Source of the DNA: Pseudarcicella hirudinis
Lineage (GTDB): Bacteria > Bacteroidota > Bacteroidia > Cytophagales > Spirosomataceae
Reading direction: 5' to 3'
Length of the DNA stretch: 64,000 nt
NCBI RefSeq assembly: GCF_900115665.1
Contig: NZ_FOXH01000011.1
Coordinates: 146,671 to 210,670, forward strand
Part shown: piece by piece, positions 45,849-54,943 of the stretch
Layout: each line of letters starts with the position of its first letter
How positions within the stretch are numbered: position 1 is the first letter of the stretch
Made by a program: the position numbers and the translations under genes
The notes under the pieces: generated by a model
The model's database searches: none
What the model was told of the DNA's origin: nothing
The model's input: the letters and a program-made list of their open reading frames with translations, nothing else

Positions 45849-46784
45849 TTATTTCATTGCTTCCCTCAGCATTTCAATACTCTTCCTGACTCCGGTTTCT
45901 GCTTTTTCCTTTCCTTCAAATTCAAGAGAAACGTATCCTTTATAACTGGCTTTACGAAGAATGTCAAATATCCGTTTGTAGTCCAGATCCAGGCTGTACC
46001 ATTCTCCTCCGCCATTGTAGGTTTTTGCCTGAACAAATGAAGCATAAGGAGCAACTTTCTCCAGTTTCTCATAAGGATTTTCCAAAAAATTACCAGTGTC
46101 AAGCAACACCCCTAACCAGGGAGAAGGTATAGCATTTTTGATTCGCAGAAGTCCTTCAGGTGTGGAAGTAAGTCCCCAGTGATTTTCCAAAGCCAGCAAA
46201 ATACCACATTCTTCAGCTTTAGCAAGGCATTTCTGAATACCGTCAATACACCATTTAAAGGCATCATCCTCAGTATAACCCGGAATAGGTGCTTCTACCC
46301 CCCGGTTCTTCATCAGGTCATCAAAAGACTTGGTAGTTCCCCATCTTCCTGAATTAAGCCTCATACAGGGAATACCCATTTTATAGGCTAATTCGATACA
46401 GTGAATCGTATGGTCAATATTTTTTTGCAATTCATCTTTATCAGGCGTCACGAAGCTTTGATGAATAGAAAGAGCGATAAGATCTATGCCATTGATAAAT
46501 GCATGTCTTTTAATCTTTTGTAAATACGCATTGTCATCGCTTTCCATTTGACGATGCAGTAAATCAACGCCCTCTACTCCTATTCTGGCAGCCTCATCAA
46601 TTACATAATCCAGGGGAACTTTCGGGGTTTTGAAATGCCAGTACGAGTAACTGGAAATACCTAATTTAAATGGCTTTTGAACTTCTTTGGTAACTGGCAC
46701 CTGATCAGAAAGAGCAGATGGACTGGCAAAAGCCAGGCTTCCCAAAGCGGATTGAGAAAGAAATTCCCGTCTTGATATTGTCAT
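45849..46784 (-). CDS. Exported sugar phosphate isomerase/epimerase-like TIM barrel
   Basis: The 311-residue protein starts with a twin-arginine signal (SRREFLSQSALGSLAF, residues 4-19), so it should be exported folded, perhaps with bound metal. The rest is an AP-endonuclease-2/xylose-isomerase-like TIM barrel, with I-G-V-E-G-V-D-L, L-A-L-E-N-H-W-G, L-D-T-G-N-F and S-L-E-F-E-G segments that carry the usual acidic and histidine metal ligands. It acts on a sugar or sugar-like compound in the periplasm; the substrate is inferred only from the neighbouring NamZ-like muramidase. It is the third gene of the minus-strand operon, 84 bases after the SGNH gene. Confidence 0.87.
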   Translation of the reverse strand: MTISRREFLSQSALGSLAFASPSALSDQVPVTKEVQKPFKLGISSYSYWHFKTPKVPLDYVIDEAARIGVEGVDLLHRQMESDDNAYLQKIKRHAFINGIDLIALSIHQSFVTPDKDELQKNIDHTIHCIELAYKMGIPCMRLNSGRWGTTKSFDDLMKNRGVEAPIPGYTEDDAFKWCIDGIQKCLAKAEECGILLALENHWGLTSTPEGLLRIKNAIPSPWLGVLLDTGNFLENPYEKLEKVAPYASFVQAKTYNGGGEWYSLDLDYKRIFDILRKASYKGYVSLEFEGKEKAETGVRKSIEMLREAMK

Positions 46785-46868
46785 AGTCTGGAGATGGTTT
46801 CGGCTTTTATATATTATTCTTTCAATATTTCATGCAAATCCCGGTCAGATCCGATTCCTCCCGCCACA

Positions 46869-47813
46869 CTAATCCAACCTGTCTTCCAATGCCTGAATAA
46901 GCCTCTGGGTCATGATTCTTCTTCCATCGGTATTAAGATGATAAGGAGAGTCATAAAAATACAAATCATCAATTACTGCATCCTCAGGTCTGCCAATAAT
47001 CTCAGCTTTAAGCATTGTTCTCATCTGGCTTTCCACCACTTTTATCGCATCATAATTCCGTTCAAATGACTTTTCCGGATAAACCGGGAAGACATAATAA
47101 ACTTTAATCCCATGAGTTGAGGCAAAGGTTAGAAAGCGGTTGAGGTCTTTTATCTGACTCGAAAAATCCAGCTGGCTATCAAGAGAATCAATCGGAACCG
47201 GTGAGTTTTTCAAATCAAGATGCCCTATAAAATCTCCGTTTGGCAGAAAATTGTTTCGGGTATAAATCGACAGTCTTTGAGAGTTCCAGAAATTCCGGAG
47301 GCTAATGATTCTGTCCGCAAAAAAACGTTTTACCACTGATTCATTTTCTAAAAGCTGAGCTGCCGAAGGCACTGCATAAATTAACTCATTTTTAACGGAA
47401 TCATTACCCGCAACTGTCATGGAATACTCGGTACTCAACACCACAATATCTCCTTTTTTAGCAAAGCGGATTAATTCATTGGTTATAAACGCTGAACCCA
47501 GATTTTCATCCAGCCCCAGGTTAACCACCGGAATATCAAAATCACTCTCAACCAGCTTACTGTTTATTCCGAAAGCCCAGCCTGATCCTCCTGCGAGAAT
47601 AATTCTCGGAGCAGGAATTGAATCCAGTCTTTTGTGTTTATCAACGATTGTTTCAAGGTAACCATTATGATATTCAGGAGCATTCCGGTGAATAACTTCT
47701 ACTAAAATGAGTACTACAATCAGCAGAAAAATAAGCTGTGAAAGCCATAATCGCCAATTTAATATAAGCCGCCGGTTACCGATAATAAACTGGCTGCCAG
47801 GTTTATTCTGCAT
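46869..47813 (-). CDS. Membrane-anchored SGNH hydrolase-like protein
   Basis: The 314-residue protein has one N-terminal membrane helix (about residues 23-42) and an SGNH/GDSL-like domain outside. Block I reads G-G-S-G-W (residues 75-79), where classical GDSL enzymes have G-D-S; the distal catalytic pair is seen in YDSPYHLN (D-x-x-H) near the C-terminus. AlgJ- and DltD-like acetyl-sugar enzymes share this topology. An acetyl-ester or acyl transfer on cell-wall or exported glycan is a guess. Its start overlaps the end of the NamZ-like gene by 11 bases, so translation is coupled. Confidence 0.72.
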   Translation of the reverse strand: MQNKPGSQFIIGNRRLILNWRLWLSQLIFLLIVVLILVEVIHRNAPEYHNGYLETIVDKHKRLDSIPAPRIILAGGSGWAFGINSKLVESDFDIPVVNLGLDENLGSAFITNELIRFAKKGDIVVLSTEYSMTVAGNDSVKNELIYAVPSAAQLLENESVVKRFFADRIISLRNFWNSQRLSIYTRNNFLPNGDFIGHLDLKNSPVPIDSLDSQLDFSSQIKDLNRFLTFASTHGIKVYYVFPVYPEKSFERNYDAIKVVESQMRTMLKAEIIGRPEDAVIDDLYFYDSPYHLNTDGRRIMTQRLIQALEDRLD

Positions 47814-49059
47814 ACAATAAATATTTCTTTCTGATGTTTTTGTACTTATCCAGGTCGGTCTGCCAGGTTTTCCGTATATCTTTTTCAGAATACCCGGATT
47901 GAATCAGTTTTCGCAGGGAATCTGATCCCGCCAAAAGATCAAAGGATTTAGGTCGGTTAATAAATTTATCTTTCTGTGTTGATTTCTGATAAAGATCCAG
48001 CACATATTTCAGGGTAAACTTTTCTTTTCTTGCATTAACCGTTCTTAAATCCAGCCCATAACAAAGCGTGTCTTTCAGGGGTGGATTCTTCGCTCCGGGT
48101 TTCTCCACAGGCGTAAATGTGTAAGTTCCGTTTTCAGGATCCGGCGATCCGATTACCTGAAACTGGGTATCCGTTCCCCTTCCTACGCTTACCACCGTTC
48201 CTTCAAAAAGGCAAATAGAAGGATATAACAGAATTGATTGAAGATTCGGCAAATTCGGGGAAGGAGCAACCGGCGGAGCATAAGGCATTGAATGTTTGTA
48301 ATTCAGACAGGTTATGATCTTTAGTTTACACTCATTTCCGTCTTTCAGCCATTTCTCTCCGTTAATCATAAGTGCAAGTTCTGCCACAGTACAGCCATGT
48401 ACGATGGGTACAGGATTTAATCCTACAAAAGAGGAGAACTTTTTCTGTAAAACCGGACCATCAACATAATGACCATTGGGGTTCGGTCTGTCCAGAATCA
48501 TCAGCGTTTTATTGTTTTCGGCACAGGCTTCCATAACATAGTGCATAGTGGAAGTATAGGTATAAAACCTGGTTCCTACATCCTGAATATCAAAAATCAC
48601 TACATCAATTCCTTCCAGCTGTCCGGGGGCAGGCTTTTTATTTGATCCGTAAAGTGAAACAATTGGCAGACCCGTTTTCCTGTCTATTCCGTTTGAAACA
48701 TGTTCTCCGGCATCCGCAGTACCTCTGAAACCATGTTCAGGCGCGAAAATTGTCTTTATTTTTACGCCCAGCGACAATAATGAATCTGCCAGGTGGGTTC
48801 TTTTAATAGTAGAAGTATGATTTACAACCAGGGCAACCGTTTTGCCTTTAAGGTCAGGGAGAAATTCAACAATTCTGTCTGCTCCTGTTTTAACAGAATG
48901 ATCAACAGGTAATTTGGGTGAATTATGACATGAACAATTATCCCCGTCTCTTCCATACAAAGTTGCTCCTTTCAGATATGATTGAAACTTTGATGAAGAA
49001 CAGGCACTCATAAAAAACAGGAAAGTAATTAGGTAAGGTTTTTTGATGAATCGAAACAT
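47803..49059 (-). CDS. namZ: DUF1343 lipoprotein, NamZ-type exo-beta-N-acetylmuramidase
   Basis: The 418-residue protein has a lipoprotein signal (LFFMSAC, cysteine near residue 20). A DUF1343 domain follows, recognised by V-V-N-H-T-S, F-A-P-E-H-G-F-R-G, D-V-G-T-R-F-Y-T-Y, L-D-R-P-N-P-N-G and the S-V-G-R-G-T-D segment. Characterised family members (NamZ) remove MurNAc from the non-reducing end of peptidoglycan fragments. Here it would act outside the inner membrane. It is the first gene of a three-gene minus-strand operon with the SGNH and epimerase-like genes. The family call is firm; the gene symbol rests on characterised relatives. Confidence 0.9.
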   Translation of the reverse strand: MFRFIKKPYLITFLFFMSACSSSKFQSYLKGATLYGRDGDNCSCHNSPKLPVDHSVKTGADRIVEFLPDLKGKTVALVVNHTSTIKRTHLADSLLSLGVKIKTIFAPEHGFRGTADAGEHVSNGIDRKTGLPIVSLYGSNKKPAPGQLEGIDVVIFDIQDVGTRFYTYTSTMHYVMEACAENNKTLMILDRPNPNGHYVDGPVLQKKFSSFVGLNPVPIVHGCTVAELALMINGEKWLKDGNECKLKIITCLNYKHSMPYAPPVAPSPNLPNLQSILLYPSICLFEGTVVSVGRGTDTQFQVIGSPDPENGTYTFTPVEKPGAKNPPLKDTLCYGLDLRTVNARKEKFTLKYVLDLYQKSTQKDKFINRPKSFDLLAGSDSLRKLIQSGYSEKDIRKTWQTDLDKYKNIRKKYLLYAE

Positions 49060-49317
49060 TGTCTTTTATTTGTTCTAAAATATTAAAATTAGCTGATGTA
49101 TTCGGAAAAATCGAATAAAAAACATCCTTACCTTTCTTTTAAACACTTGAATGATTTGCACTAATGACTGAAATGCCATCAATTTTTATACGTATTGACT
49201 ATTACCTGCCTTTTCCGTCACTTCCTGAAATCAATAAGTTTTAATCCTGAGGTTTTGCATTGATTTTATACAATCTAAAGATTTAATTCCCTATCCATCG
49301 AATCAGCTGAACAGCTT

Positions 49318-50538
49318 ATGAATTTTGCTTATTTCATCTCCCGGCGAATACAAGATACAAAAAATGAATCATTTTCTGCAACAGTTACCCGTATAGGCGT
49401 GGGCAGTATTGCCCTTGGGCTGGCAGTCATGATTATTGCTTTTGCAGTGCTTTTCGGATTTAAAGGAGCCATCAGACAAAAGGTTTTCAGCCTTAGTTCT
49501 CATATAAAAGTTTCGAAGTTTACGGCAAATTCTTCCTATGAAGAAAATCCGATCACGAAGCAATCAGATTTATACAGACACTACAGAAACATCCCGGAAA
49601 TCGCTCATATACAGACCGTTGCACAAAAGGCAGGATTATTAAAAACAAAGGAAGATTTGTCGGGAGTTGTTCTGAAAGGTATCGGAAAGGATTTTGACAC
49701 AAAAATGTTTGCACCCAATATGGTTGCGGGAGAGATGATCGCTTTCCCTGATTCAGGTTATTCCAGGGATATTCTTGTCAGCCGGCAAATCGCAGGAAAA
49801 CTTCGGCTGAAACCCGGAGATAATGCTATTATTTATTTTCTCAATAATCCGGAAAGACCCCGGAAATTAACCATTAAGGGAATTTATGAAACAGGATTGG
49901 AAGAGTTTGACAAAAACCTGATAATCGGAGACATCTCTTTAATTCAGCGAATTAATAACTGGGGGGTCGACTCTGTAGGCAGTTATGAGATTTTTGTGAA
50001 AGATTTCAGCAAATTGAACCTTGCCGTTGAAAAAGTGCAGAATAAGATCCAACCCGATATGCGCCTGATCCCTGTCACAAAAATGTATCAGGGAATGTTC
50101 GACTGGCTGGATATGCTTGACCGGAATATGCTGATTTTTCTGATCCTGATTTCTTTTGTGGCCAGTTTCAACATGATTTCCATTTTGCTGGTACTGATGA
50201 TGGAAAGAACTCCCATGATCGGCCTTTTAAAAGCCCTGGGCAGTCCGGACTGGCAAATCCGCAAAGTTTTTATTTTTAACGGAATCTCCATGATTATCAA
50301 AGGTTTACTTTATGGAAATCTGATCGGCATCGGAGTATGTTATTTACAGCAATACTTTCATATTATTCCTTTGGATCCGGCCAGTTATTATATGAATACT
50401 GTACCTATTTCAATGGATTGGCTGGTAATCATACTATTGAATGTATCAACACTGGCACTTGTCTCGTTTGTTTTATTAATACCAACATTGGTGATTACCA
50501 GAATTCAACCAGTTCGGGCGATTGCCTTCAAGAGTTAG
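49318..50538 (+). CDS. ABC transporter permease, FtsX/LolE/MacB type
   Basis: The 406-residue protein starts with a short cytoplasmic end (FISRRIQDTKN), one membrane helix (about 22-50), a periplasmic MacB_PCD domain (about 55-260) and three helices at the C-terminus (about 270-400). The I-x-x-A-G-I-type and L-K-A-L-G-S segment of the family is seen as LLKALGSPDWQIR. Such permeases extract lipoproteins (LolCE) or move effectors with an ATPase partner. No ATPase gene is adjacent, so the partner lies elsewhere. The gene stands alone, divergent from the NamZ-like gene. Confidence 0.9.
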   Translation: MNFAYFISRRIQDTKNESFSATVTRIGVGSIALGLAVMIIAFAVLFGFKGAIRQKVFSLSSHIKVSKFTANSSYEENPITKQSDLYRHYRNIPEIAHIQTVAQKAGLLKTKEDLSGVVLKGIGKDFDTKMFAPNMVAGEMIAFPDSGYSRDILVSRQIAGKLRLKPGDNAIIYFLNNPERPRKLTIKGIYETGLEEFDKNLIIGDISLIQRINNWGVDSVGSYEIFVKDFSKLNLAVEKVQNKIQPDMRLIPVTKMYQGMFDWLDMLDRNMLIFLILISFVASFNMISILLVLMMERTPMIGLLKALGSPDWQIRKVFIFNGISMIIKGLLYGNLIGIGVCYLQQYFHIIPLDPASYYMNTVPISMDWLVIILLNVSTLALVSFVLLIPTLVITRIQPVRAIAFKS

Positions 50539-50682
50539 ATTTCAGGAATACAGGAAAAGGATACAATAATTGAGCGTATTCATTAAATTGTGTCTTTGAT
50601 CTTTTGCCTGAAAGGCTAAAATCTGATATCTTGTATCTTATGCCTTTCAAATGCTTTTAAATTAAAAAACCAGGTAAAGTAA

Positions 50683-52557
50683 ATGAAAATTAAATTATTC
50701 ACGGCGATAGCGTTATTTTCTGCAATGACGGCTTTCGGACAGAAAACAGCGCAATCCGCTAATTATCAATTCACAGTAGATCTTACCAAAGTAAACAAGG
50801 ATAAACTGGAAGTGACTCTGATTACACCTAAATTCAACAGCAATGAAGCGGTTTATAACCTGCCTAAAATTGTACCGGGTACTTATGCTAATTATGATTT
50901 TGGCCGATATTCCTCCAATTTTAAGGCTTTTGATATAAAGGGTAAAGAATTATCCGTTGAAAAACTGGATAAAAACAGTTATAAAATCAAAAATGCCAAA
51001 TCTCTTTATAAGGTTTCCTACCTGGTAGATGATACCTGGGATTCACCTGAAATCGCAGGTGAATATGTTTTTGAACCGGCCGGAACCGATATTGAAAAAG
51101 ATACACTTTTTGCCATTAATACACATGGATTCTTCGGATATTTCAGTGATTTAAAGAAAAATACCTATCAGGTTACTTTTCGTAAACCGGCAGGGTTTTA
51201 TGGCTCTACTTCTCTGACAGCAAGCTCTACTTCAGACAGTGAAGATACTTTTACTGTTCCGAATTATATGGATCTGGTAGATGCCCCGATTATGTACTCA
51301 AAACCGGATACAACCATTTTGAAAATTGGCGGAGCCGACATCCTCGTTTCTTTGTATTCTCCTAATCATATGGCGACTTCAAAGGATATTGCTGCAAACA
51401 TCAAAACCCTTCTTGAATCACAAAAAGAATATCTGGGAGGTACACTTCCTATCAAAAAATATGCTTTCCTGATTGTTTTGTCTGATAACCTTAAAAACGG
51501 AAGTTATGGCGCTTTGGAGCATTCGTATTCTTCATTTTACTACTTACCTGAAGCTACGGCGGAAGAACTTTCTCAGACGGTAAAAGACGTTTGCGCACAC
51601 GAATTTTTCCATATTGTAACCCCTTTAAGTATCCATTCTGAGGAAATCGGTGATTTTGATTACAACAAGCCAAAAATGTCCAAACATCTTTGGATGTATG
51701 AAGGTGTAACAGAATACGCAGCAGGCCATATGCAGGTGAAATACGGCTTAATTGACTTAGGCACATACATGGAAATGCTAAGGGGCAAGATCACCAATAT
51801 GCTTGACAAATACGATGAAAAAACACCGTTTACGGTAATGAGTGCCGATGTACTTGATAAATACAAAGACCAGTACAACAATGTATATGAAAAAGGTGCT
51901 TTAATCGGTTTATGCCTTGATATAAGATTACGTCAGCTTTCAGGCGGGAAATACGGTACACAAAATCTGATGCGTGATTTATCTAAATATTTCGGAAAAG
52001 ATAAGTCATTTAAGGATGATGAACTGTTTGATAAAATTGCTGAAGTTTCAAAACTCCCTGAAATCCGCACATTTTTCACAAAATATGTTGAAGGAAATGA
52101 GCCTTTACCTTTAGAGGAAACATTTAAAAGCGTTGGCATTGAATTTAAAAAGGACATCAAAGTGAAAGCCATTACATTCGGTGTTTCCAGAGATAACCTT
52201 GGTGTAAATCCTGATACCAAACGTATTTTCCTTGTGAACAACAATGGCATCAACGCTTTTGGAAAAGCTCTTGGCTTACAGGCTGCCGATGAATTGGTTT
52301 CATTGAATGGAGAAAGCCTGGAACTGAGTAATTTCAGAAATGCTGTTTCTAAATTTCTGGAAAATGCCAAAGAAGGAGATGAGGTAAATATGGTGGTTAT
52401 GAGAAAAGAAGAAGGTTCGGAAACAAAAGTAGAAAAGAAACTTTCAACCAAGCTTTTCATTCCTGAAATTGATCAGAAAAATGTCCTTGCACCGGTAGAA
52501 AACCCGACCGACGCTCAAAAGGCATTACAAAAAGCCTGGTTATCGCCGGAAAAATAG
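50683..52557 (+). CDS. M61 glycyl aminopeptidase-like zinc metallopeptidase
   Basis: The 624-residue protein has a signal peptide (residues 1-19, ending AFGQ), an N-terminal M61 beta-domain, and the zinc motif H306-E307-x-x-H310 in KDVCAHEFFHIVTPL, with the third ligand E340 in MYEGVTEY. A C-terminal PDZ domain (about 505-600) shows a G-L-Q-A-A-D-E-L-V-S-L-N-G block. M61 enzymes are exported metallopeptidases that can cleave peptides with N-terminal glycine; the actual substrate is unknown. It is followed by a hairpin and then the subtilase, on the same strand. Confidence 0.9.
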   Translation: MKIKLFTAIALFSAMTAFGQKTAQSANYQFTVDLTKVNKDKLEVTLITPKFNSNEAVYNLPKIVPGTYANYDFGRYSSNFKAFDIKGKELSVEKLDKNSYKIKNAKSLYKVSYLVDDTWDSPEIAGEYVFEPAGTDIEKDTLFAINTHGFFGYFSDLKKNTYQVTFRKPAGFYGSTSLTASSTSDSEDTFTVPNYMDLVDAPIMYSKPDTTILKIGGADILVSLYSPNHMATSKDIAANIKTLLESQKEYLGGTLPIKKYAFLIVLSDNLKNGSYGALEHSYSSFYYLPEATAEELSQTVKDVCAHEFFHIVTPLSIHSEEIGDFDYNKPKMSKHLWMYEGVTEYAAGHMQVKYGLIDLGTYMEMLRGKITNMLDKYDEKTPFTVMSADVLDKYKDQYNNVYEKGALIGLCLDIRLRQLSGGKYGTQNLMRDLSKYFGKDKSFKDDELFDKIAEVSKLPEIRTFFTKYVEGNEPLPLEETFKSVGIEFKKDIKVKAITFGVSRDNLGVNPDTKRIFLVNNNGINAFGKALGLQAADELVSLNGESLELSNFRNAVSKFLENAKEGDEVNMVVMRKEEGSETKVEKKLSTKLFIPEIDQKNVLAPVENPTDAQKALQKAWLSPEK

Positions 52558-52568
52558 CCGCATCCGGA

Positions 52569-52614
52569 GCCTTGAATTTCTGAATTTCTTTATAATTTTC
52601 AGCAGTTCAAGGCT
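52569..52614 (+). terminator. Hairpin between the M61 and S8 peptidase genes
   Basis: AGCCTTGAA and TTCAAGGCT form a perfect nine-base stem with a 28-base loop. It lies between the M61 stop codon and the subtilase start at 52647. No long T-run follows, so it may be a weak terminator or a leader structure. Confidence 0.45.
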
Positions 52615-52646
52615 TTGCGGAAATCTTATACGAATATTGCACAATC

Positions 52647-54317
52647 ATGAAAACATTTTTTATCAATACGTTTTTCAAAAAAAACTTTACACCAGTTTGT
52701 GTACTGACGCTGCTGTTTTCGGCAAATTTGCTGAATGCCCAGAACCGGAAGTACCTCGTTTTATTGAAAGACAAAAATAATTCTACCTATTCTGTTTCAA
52801 AACCTGCTGAGTTCCTTTCCGCACGTGCTATTGAACGTAGAAAAAAACAAAATATCAGTCTGACTGAAAGAGATTTACCTGTCAACCAGACTTATCTGAA
52901 ATCGATCTCAGCCACAGGAGCAACAGTCCGGTATACTTCTAAATGGATGAATGCTGTACTGATTGAGGCCGACACTGCCAAACTTCGTAAAGTCCTCAAT
53001 CTTAGTTTTGTAAAAGGAATTGAAGGCAATACAGCTTTAGACAGTCCTTTCTCAACCGGAGGCAGAATCGGTCAGAAAACCAGTACAAAAGGTAAGATAG
53101 ATGTATTACCTGATTACGGCAATTCTCTCAGTCAGGTAGCCATGATTTCTGCCAATGAAATGCACAGGCGGGGATTTCATGGGGAAGGAATGTTAATCGC
53201 CGTTTTAGATGAGGGCTTTCTTAATGCAACTACATTACCCTGTTTTAAATCTTTGTTCGATGAAAAAAGGGTGGTAGATACTTATGATTTCGTAGGGAAG
53301 GACAAAAATGTATATGATACCGGCTCACATGGAACCGCAGTATTAAGCACTATGGCCGCATACGTGGAAAAAGAATTGATAGGAACTGCCTATAAAGCTT
53401 CATTTGCCCTTTTCAGGACAGAAGACAGTTCTTCGGAAAGTCTGGTAGAAGAGGCTAACTGGTTATTTGCCACAGAATATGCCGACAGCCTTGGAGTTGA
53501 TGTATTAAATTCTTCCCTGGGTTACAACGAATTTGATGAAGCACAGACAAATCATGTGTATGCAGACATGAATGGCAAAAAAACCATTGCAGCCAGAGCT
53601 GCCAGCTGGGCTGCAAAAGCGGGTATAGTTTGTGTAATCAGTGCCGGAAATGAAGGGAATAAATCCTGGAAATATATTACAACTCCTGCCGATGCCGATT
53701 CGATTATTACGGTAGGTGCAGTTGACCGCAATCAGGCTTATGCCAGTTTCAGTTCTTTAGGGCCCTCAGCTGATGGAAGAATTAAACCGGATTTAAGCGA
53801 TATGGGGCAAAGTGCTGTGGTTGCTATTCCTTCAGGAGGTACTTCAACTGCAAACGGCACCTCGTTCTCCTCTCCTATTCTGTGCGGTATGGTTGCCGGA
53901 TTCTGGCAATCTAATCCAACCCTTACAGCCATGCAGGTGATTGATTTTCTTCGAAAATCAGGAAGCCAGTTTACCAAACCGGATGCTTTTCTGGGATATG
54001 GTATTCCAAGTTTTGAAAGAGCGGAGGTATTAGCTAAAAATATTCTGGCTGCCGAAAAGGAAATCCAGACAGGATTTAAAATCTTCCCGAATCCCTTTTC
54101 ATCACTTCAGAATCCTTCTCTGGAAAATGAACAATATGATGGAAGAACATTCTATGCTTCCTTAATTGATATTTACGGAAAAATACTCTGGAATGGTGAA
54201 ATTAAAAATGAAGTTGAATCACTTCCTTTTCAAAGTTTTTCACCGGGAATTTACTTTTTAAAAATCTATAACGAAAAGCAGAACAGTACTTTAAAAATCA
54301 TCAAAAATACAGAATAA
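52647..54317 (+). CDS. Secreted S8 subtilisin-like protease with type IX secretion tail
   Basis: The 556-residue protein has a signal peptide (residues 1-31), a prodomain-like region to about 150, and a subtilisin domain. The catalytic triad is D188 (AVLDEGF), H228 (GSHGTAV) and S406 (NGTSFSSP), with the oxyanion asparagine N335 (SAGNEGN). The last 80 residues (from about 476) form a Por secretion sorting domain with F-K-I-F-P-N-P-F, typical of cargo of the type IX system of Bacteroidota. It is therefore probably exported across the outer membrane. A terminator at 54340-54373 follows. Confidence 0.93.
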   Translation: MKTFFINTFFKKNFTPVCVLTLLFSANLLNAQNRKYLVLLKDKNNSTYSVSKPAEFLSARAIERRKKQNISLTERDLPVNQTYLKSISATGATVRYTSKWMNAVLIEADTAKLRKVLNLSFVKGIEGNTALDSPFSTGGRIGQKTSTKGKIDVLPDYGNSLSQVAMISANEMHRRGFHGEGMLIAVLDEGFLNATTLPCFKSLFDEKRVVDTYDFVGKDKNVYDTGSHGTAVLSTMAAYVEKELIGTAYKASFALFRTEDSSSESLVEEANWLFATEYADSLGVDVLNSSLGYNEFDEAQTNHVYADMNGKKTIAARAASWAAKAGIVCVISAGNEGNKSWKYITTPADADSIITVGAVDRNQAYASFSSLGPSADGRIKPDLSDMGQSAVVAIPSGGTSTANGTSFSSPILCGMVAGFWQSNPTLTAMQVIDFLRKSGSQFTKPDAFLGYGIPSFERAEVLAKNILAAEKEIQTGFKIFPNPFSSLQNPSLENEQYDGRTFYASLIDIYGKILWNGEIKNEVESLPFQSFSPGIYFLKIYNEKQNSTLKIIKNTE

Positions 54318-54339
54318 AGCTGAAGCTCAGAACCATCAA

Positions 54340-54373
54340 AAAAAGCCTTTGAAGATATATTCAGAGGCTTTTT
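54340..54373 (+). terminator. Terminator of the S8 protease gene
   Basis: AAAAAGCCTTTGA and TCAGAGGCTTTTT form a 13-base stem with one G-U or mismatch and an eight-base loop, followed by T-rich sequence, 22 bases after the stop codon. Confidence 0.82.
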
Positions 54374-54487
54374 CTACTTAAAACATTGCTCTTTAGCTCA
54401 AAGAACGTAAATATATTATTACTTTGAGAGATTGTCTGTGAGACGCATCCGCAGTAAAGAAATTAAACTCATTAAATCCGGAACGAT

Positions 54488-54910
54488 ATGCCACAGTGGT
54501 TAATTTATGCGCTTTTATCTACTTTATTTGCCGGACTTACTTCGGTATTGGCCAAATTTGGTATCTCTAAAATTAATTCTGATTTCGGATTAGCCATTCG
54601 TACTTCAGTGGTATTTCTGCTGGTATGGCTCAACACGATTTCATGGCATGGATTAAAGGATTTTGCCAACCTTACTCCCAAAAGTGTACTTTTTCTGGCC
54701 CTTTCAGGTGTAACCACTTCCCTATCCTGGATTTTCTATTACAGAGCCATGAAAATGGGCACGGTTTCATATGTTGCAGCAATCGATAAAGGAAGTATTC
54801 TGATTACCATTCTGCTTTCTTTTACGCTGCTGAAAGAGCCTCTGACCCCCAAATTATTGATCGGAGCAGGTTTTATTCTCATTGGAATGATCGTCCTGAT
54901 CTGGAAATAA
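54488..54910 (+). CDS. Half-size EamA/DMT-family transporter
   Basis: The 140-residue hydrophobic protein has about five membrane helices and one EamA domain. It includes L-S-G-V-T-T-S-L-S-W-I-F-Y-Y-R-A and the ending helix with L-L-K-E-P-L-T-P-K-L-L-I-G-A-G-F-I-L. Full-length family members have two such domains, so this is the short type that works as a dimer; there is no sign of truncation. The substrate (a small metabolite) is unknown. The gene converges on the C10 peptidase gene, with 33 bases between them. Confidence 0.88.
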   Translation: MPQWLIYALLSTLFAGLTSVLAKFGISKINSDFGLAIRTSVVFLLVWLNTISWHGLKDFANLTPKSVLFLALSGVTTSLSWIFYYRAMKMGTVSYVAAIDKGSILITILLSFTLLKEPLTPKLLIGAGFILIGMIVLIWK

Positions 54911-54943
54911 TACTTGTTCAGGACAAATTCAGATCGTTCTCCA

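Noticed and set aside
45733..45945. Plus-strand open frame of 70 codons
   Set aside because: It crosses the terminator at 45814-45842 and the end of the epimerase-like gene on the opposite strand; probably a chance frame.
51933..52460. Minus-strand open frame of 175 codons inside the M61 peptidase gene
   Set aside because: It is fully inside a gene with clear catalytic motifs and reads as its antisense shadow.
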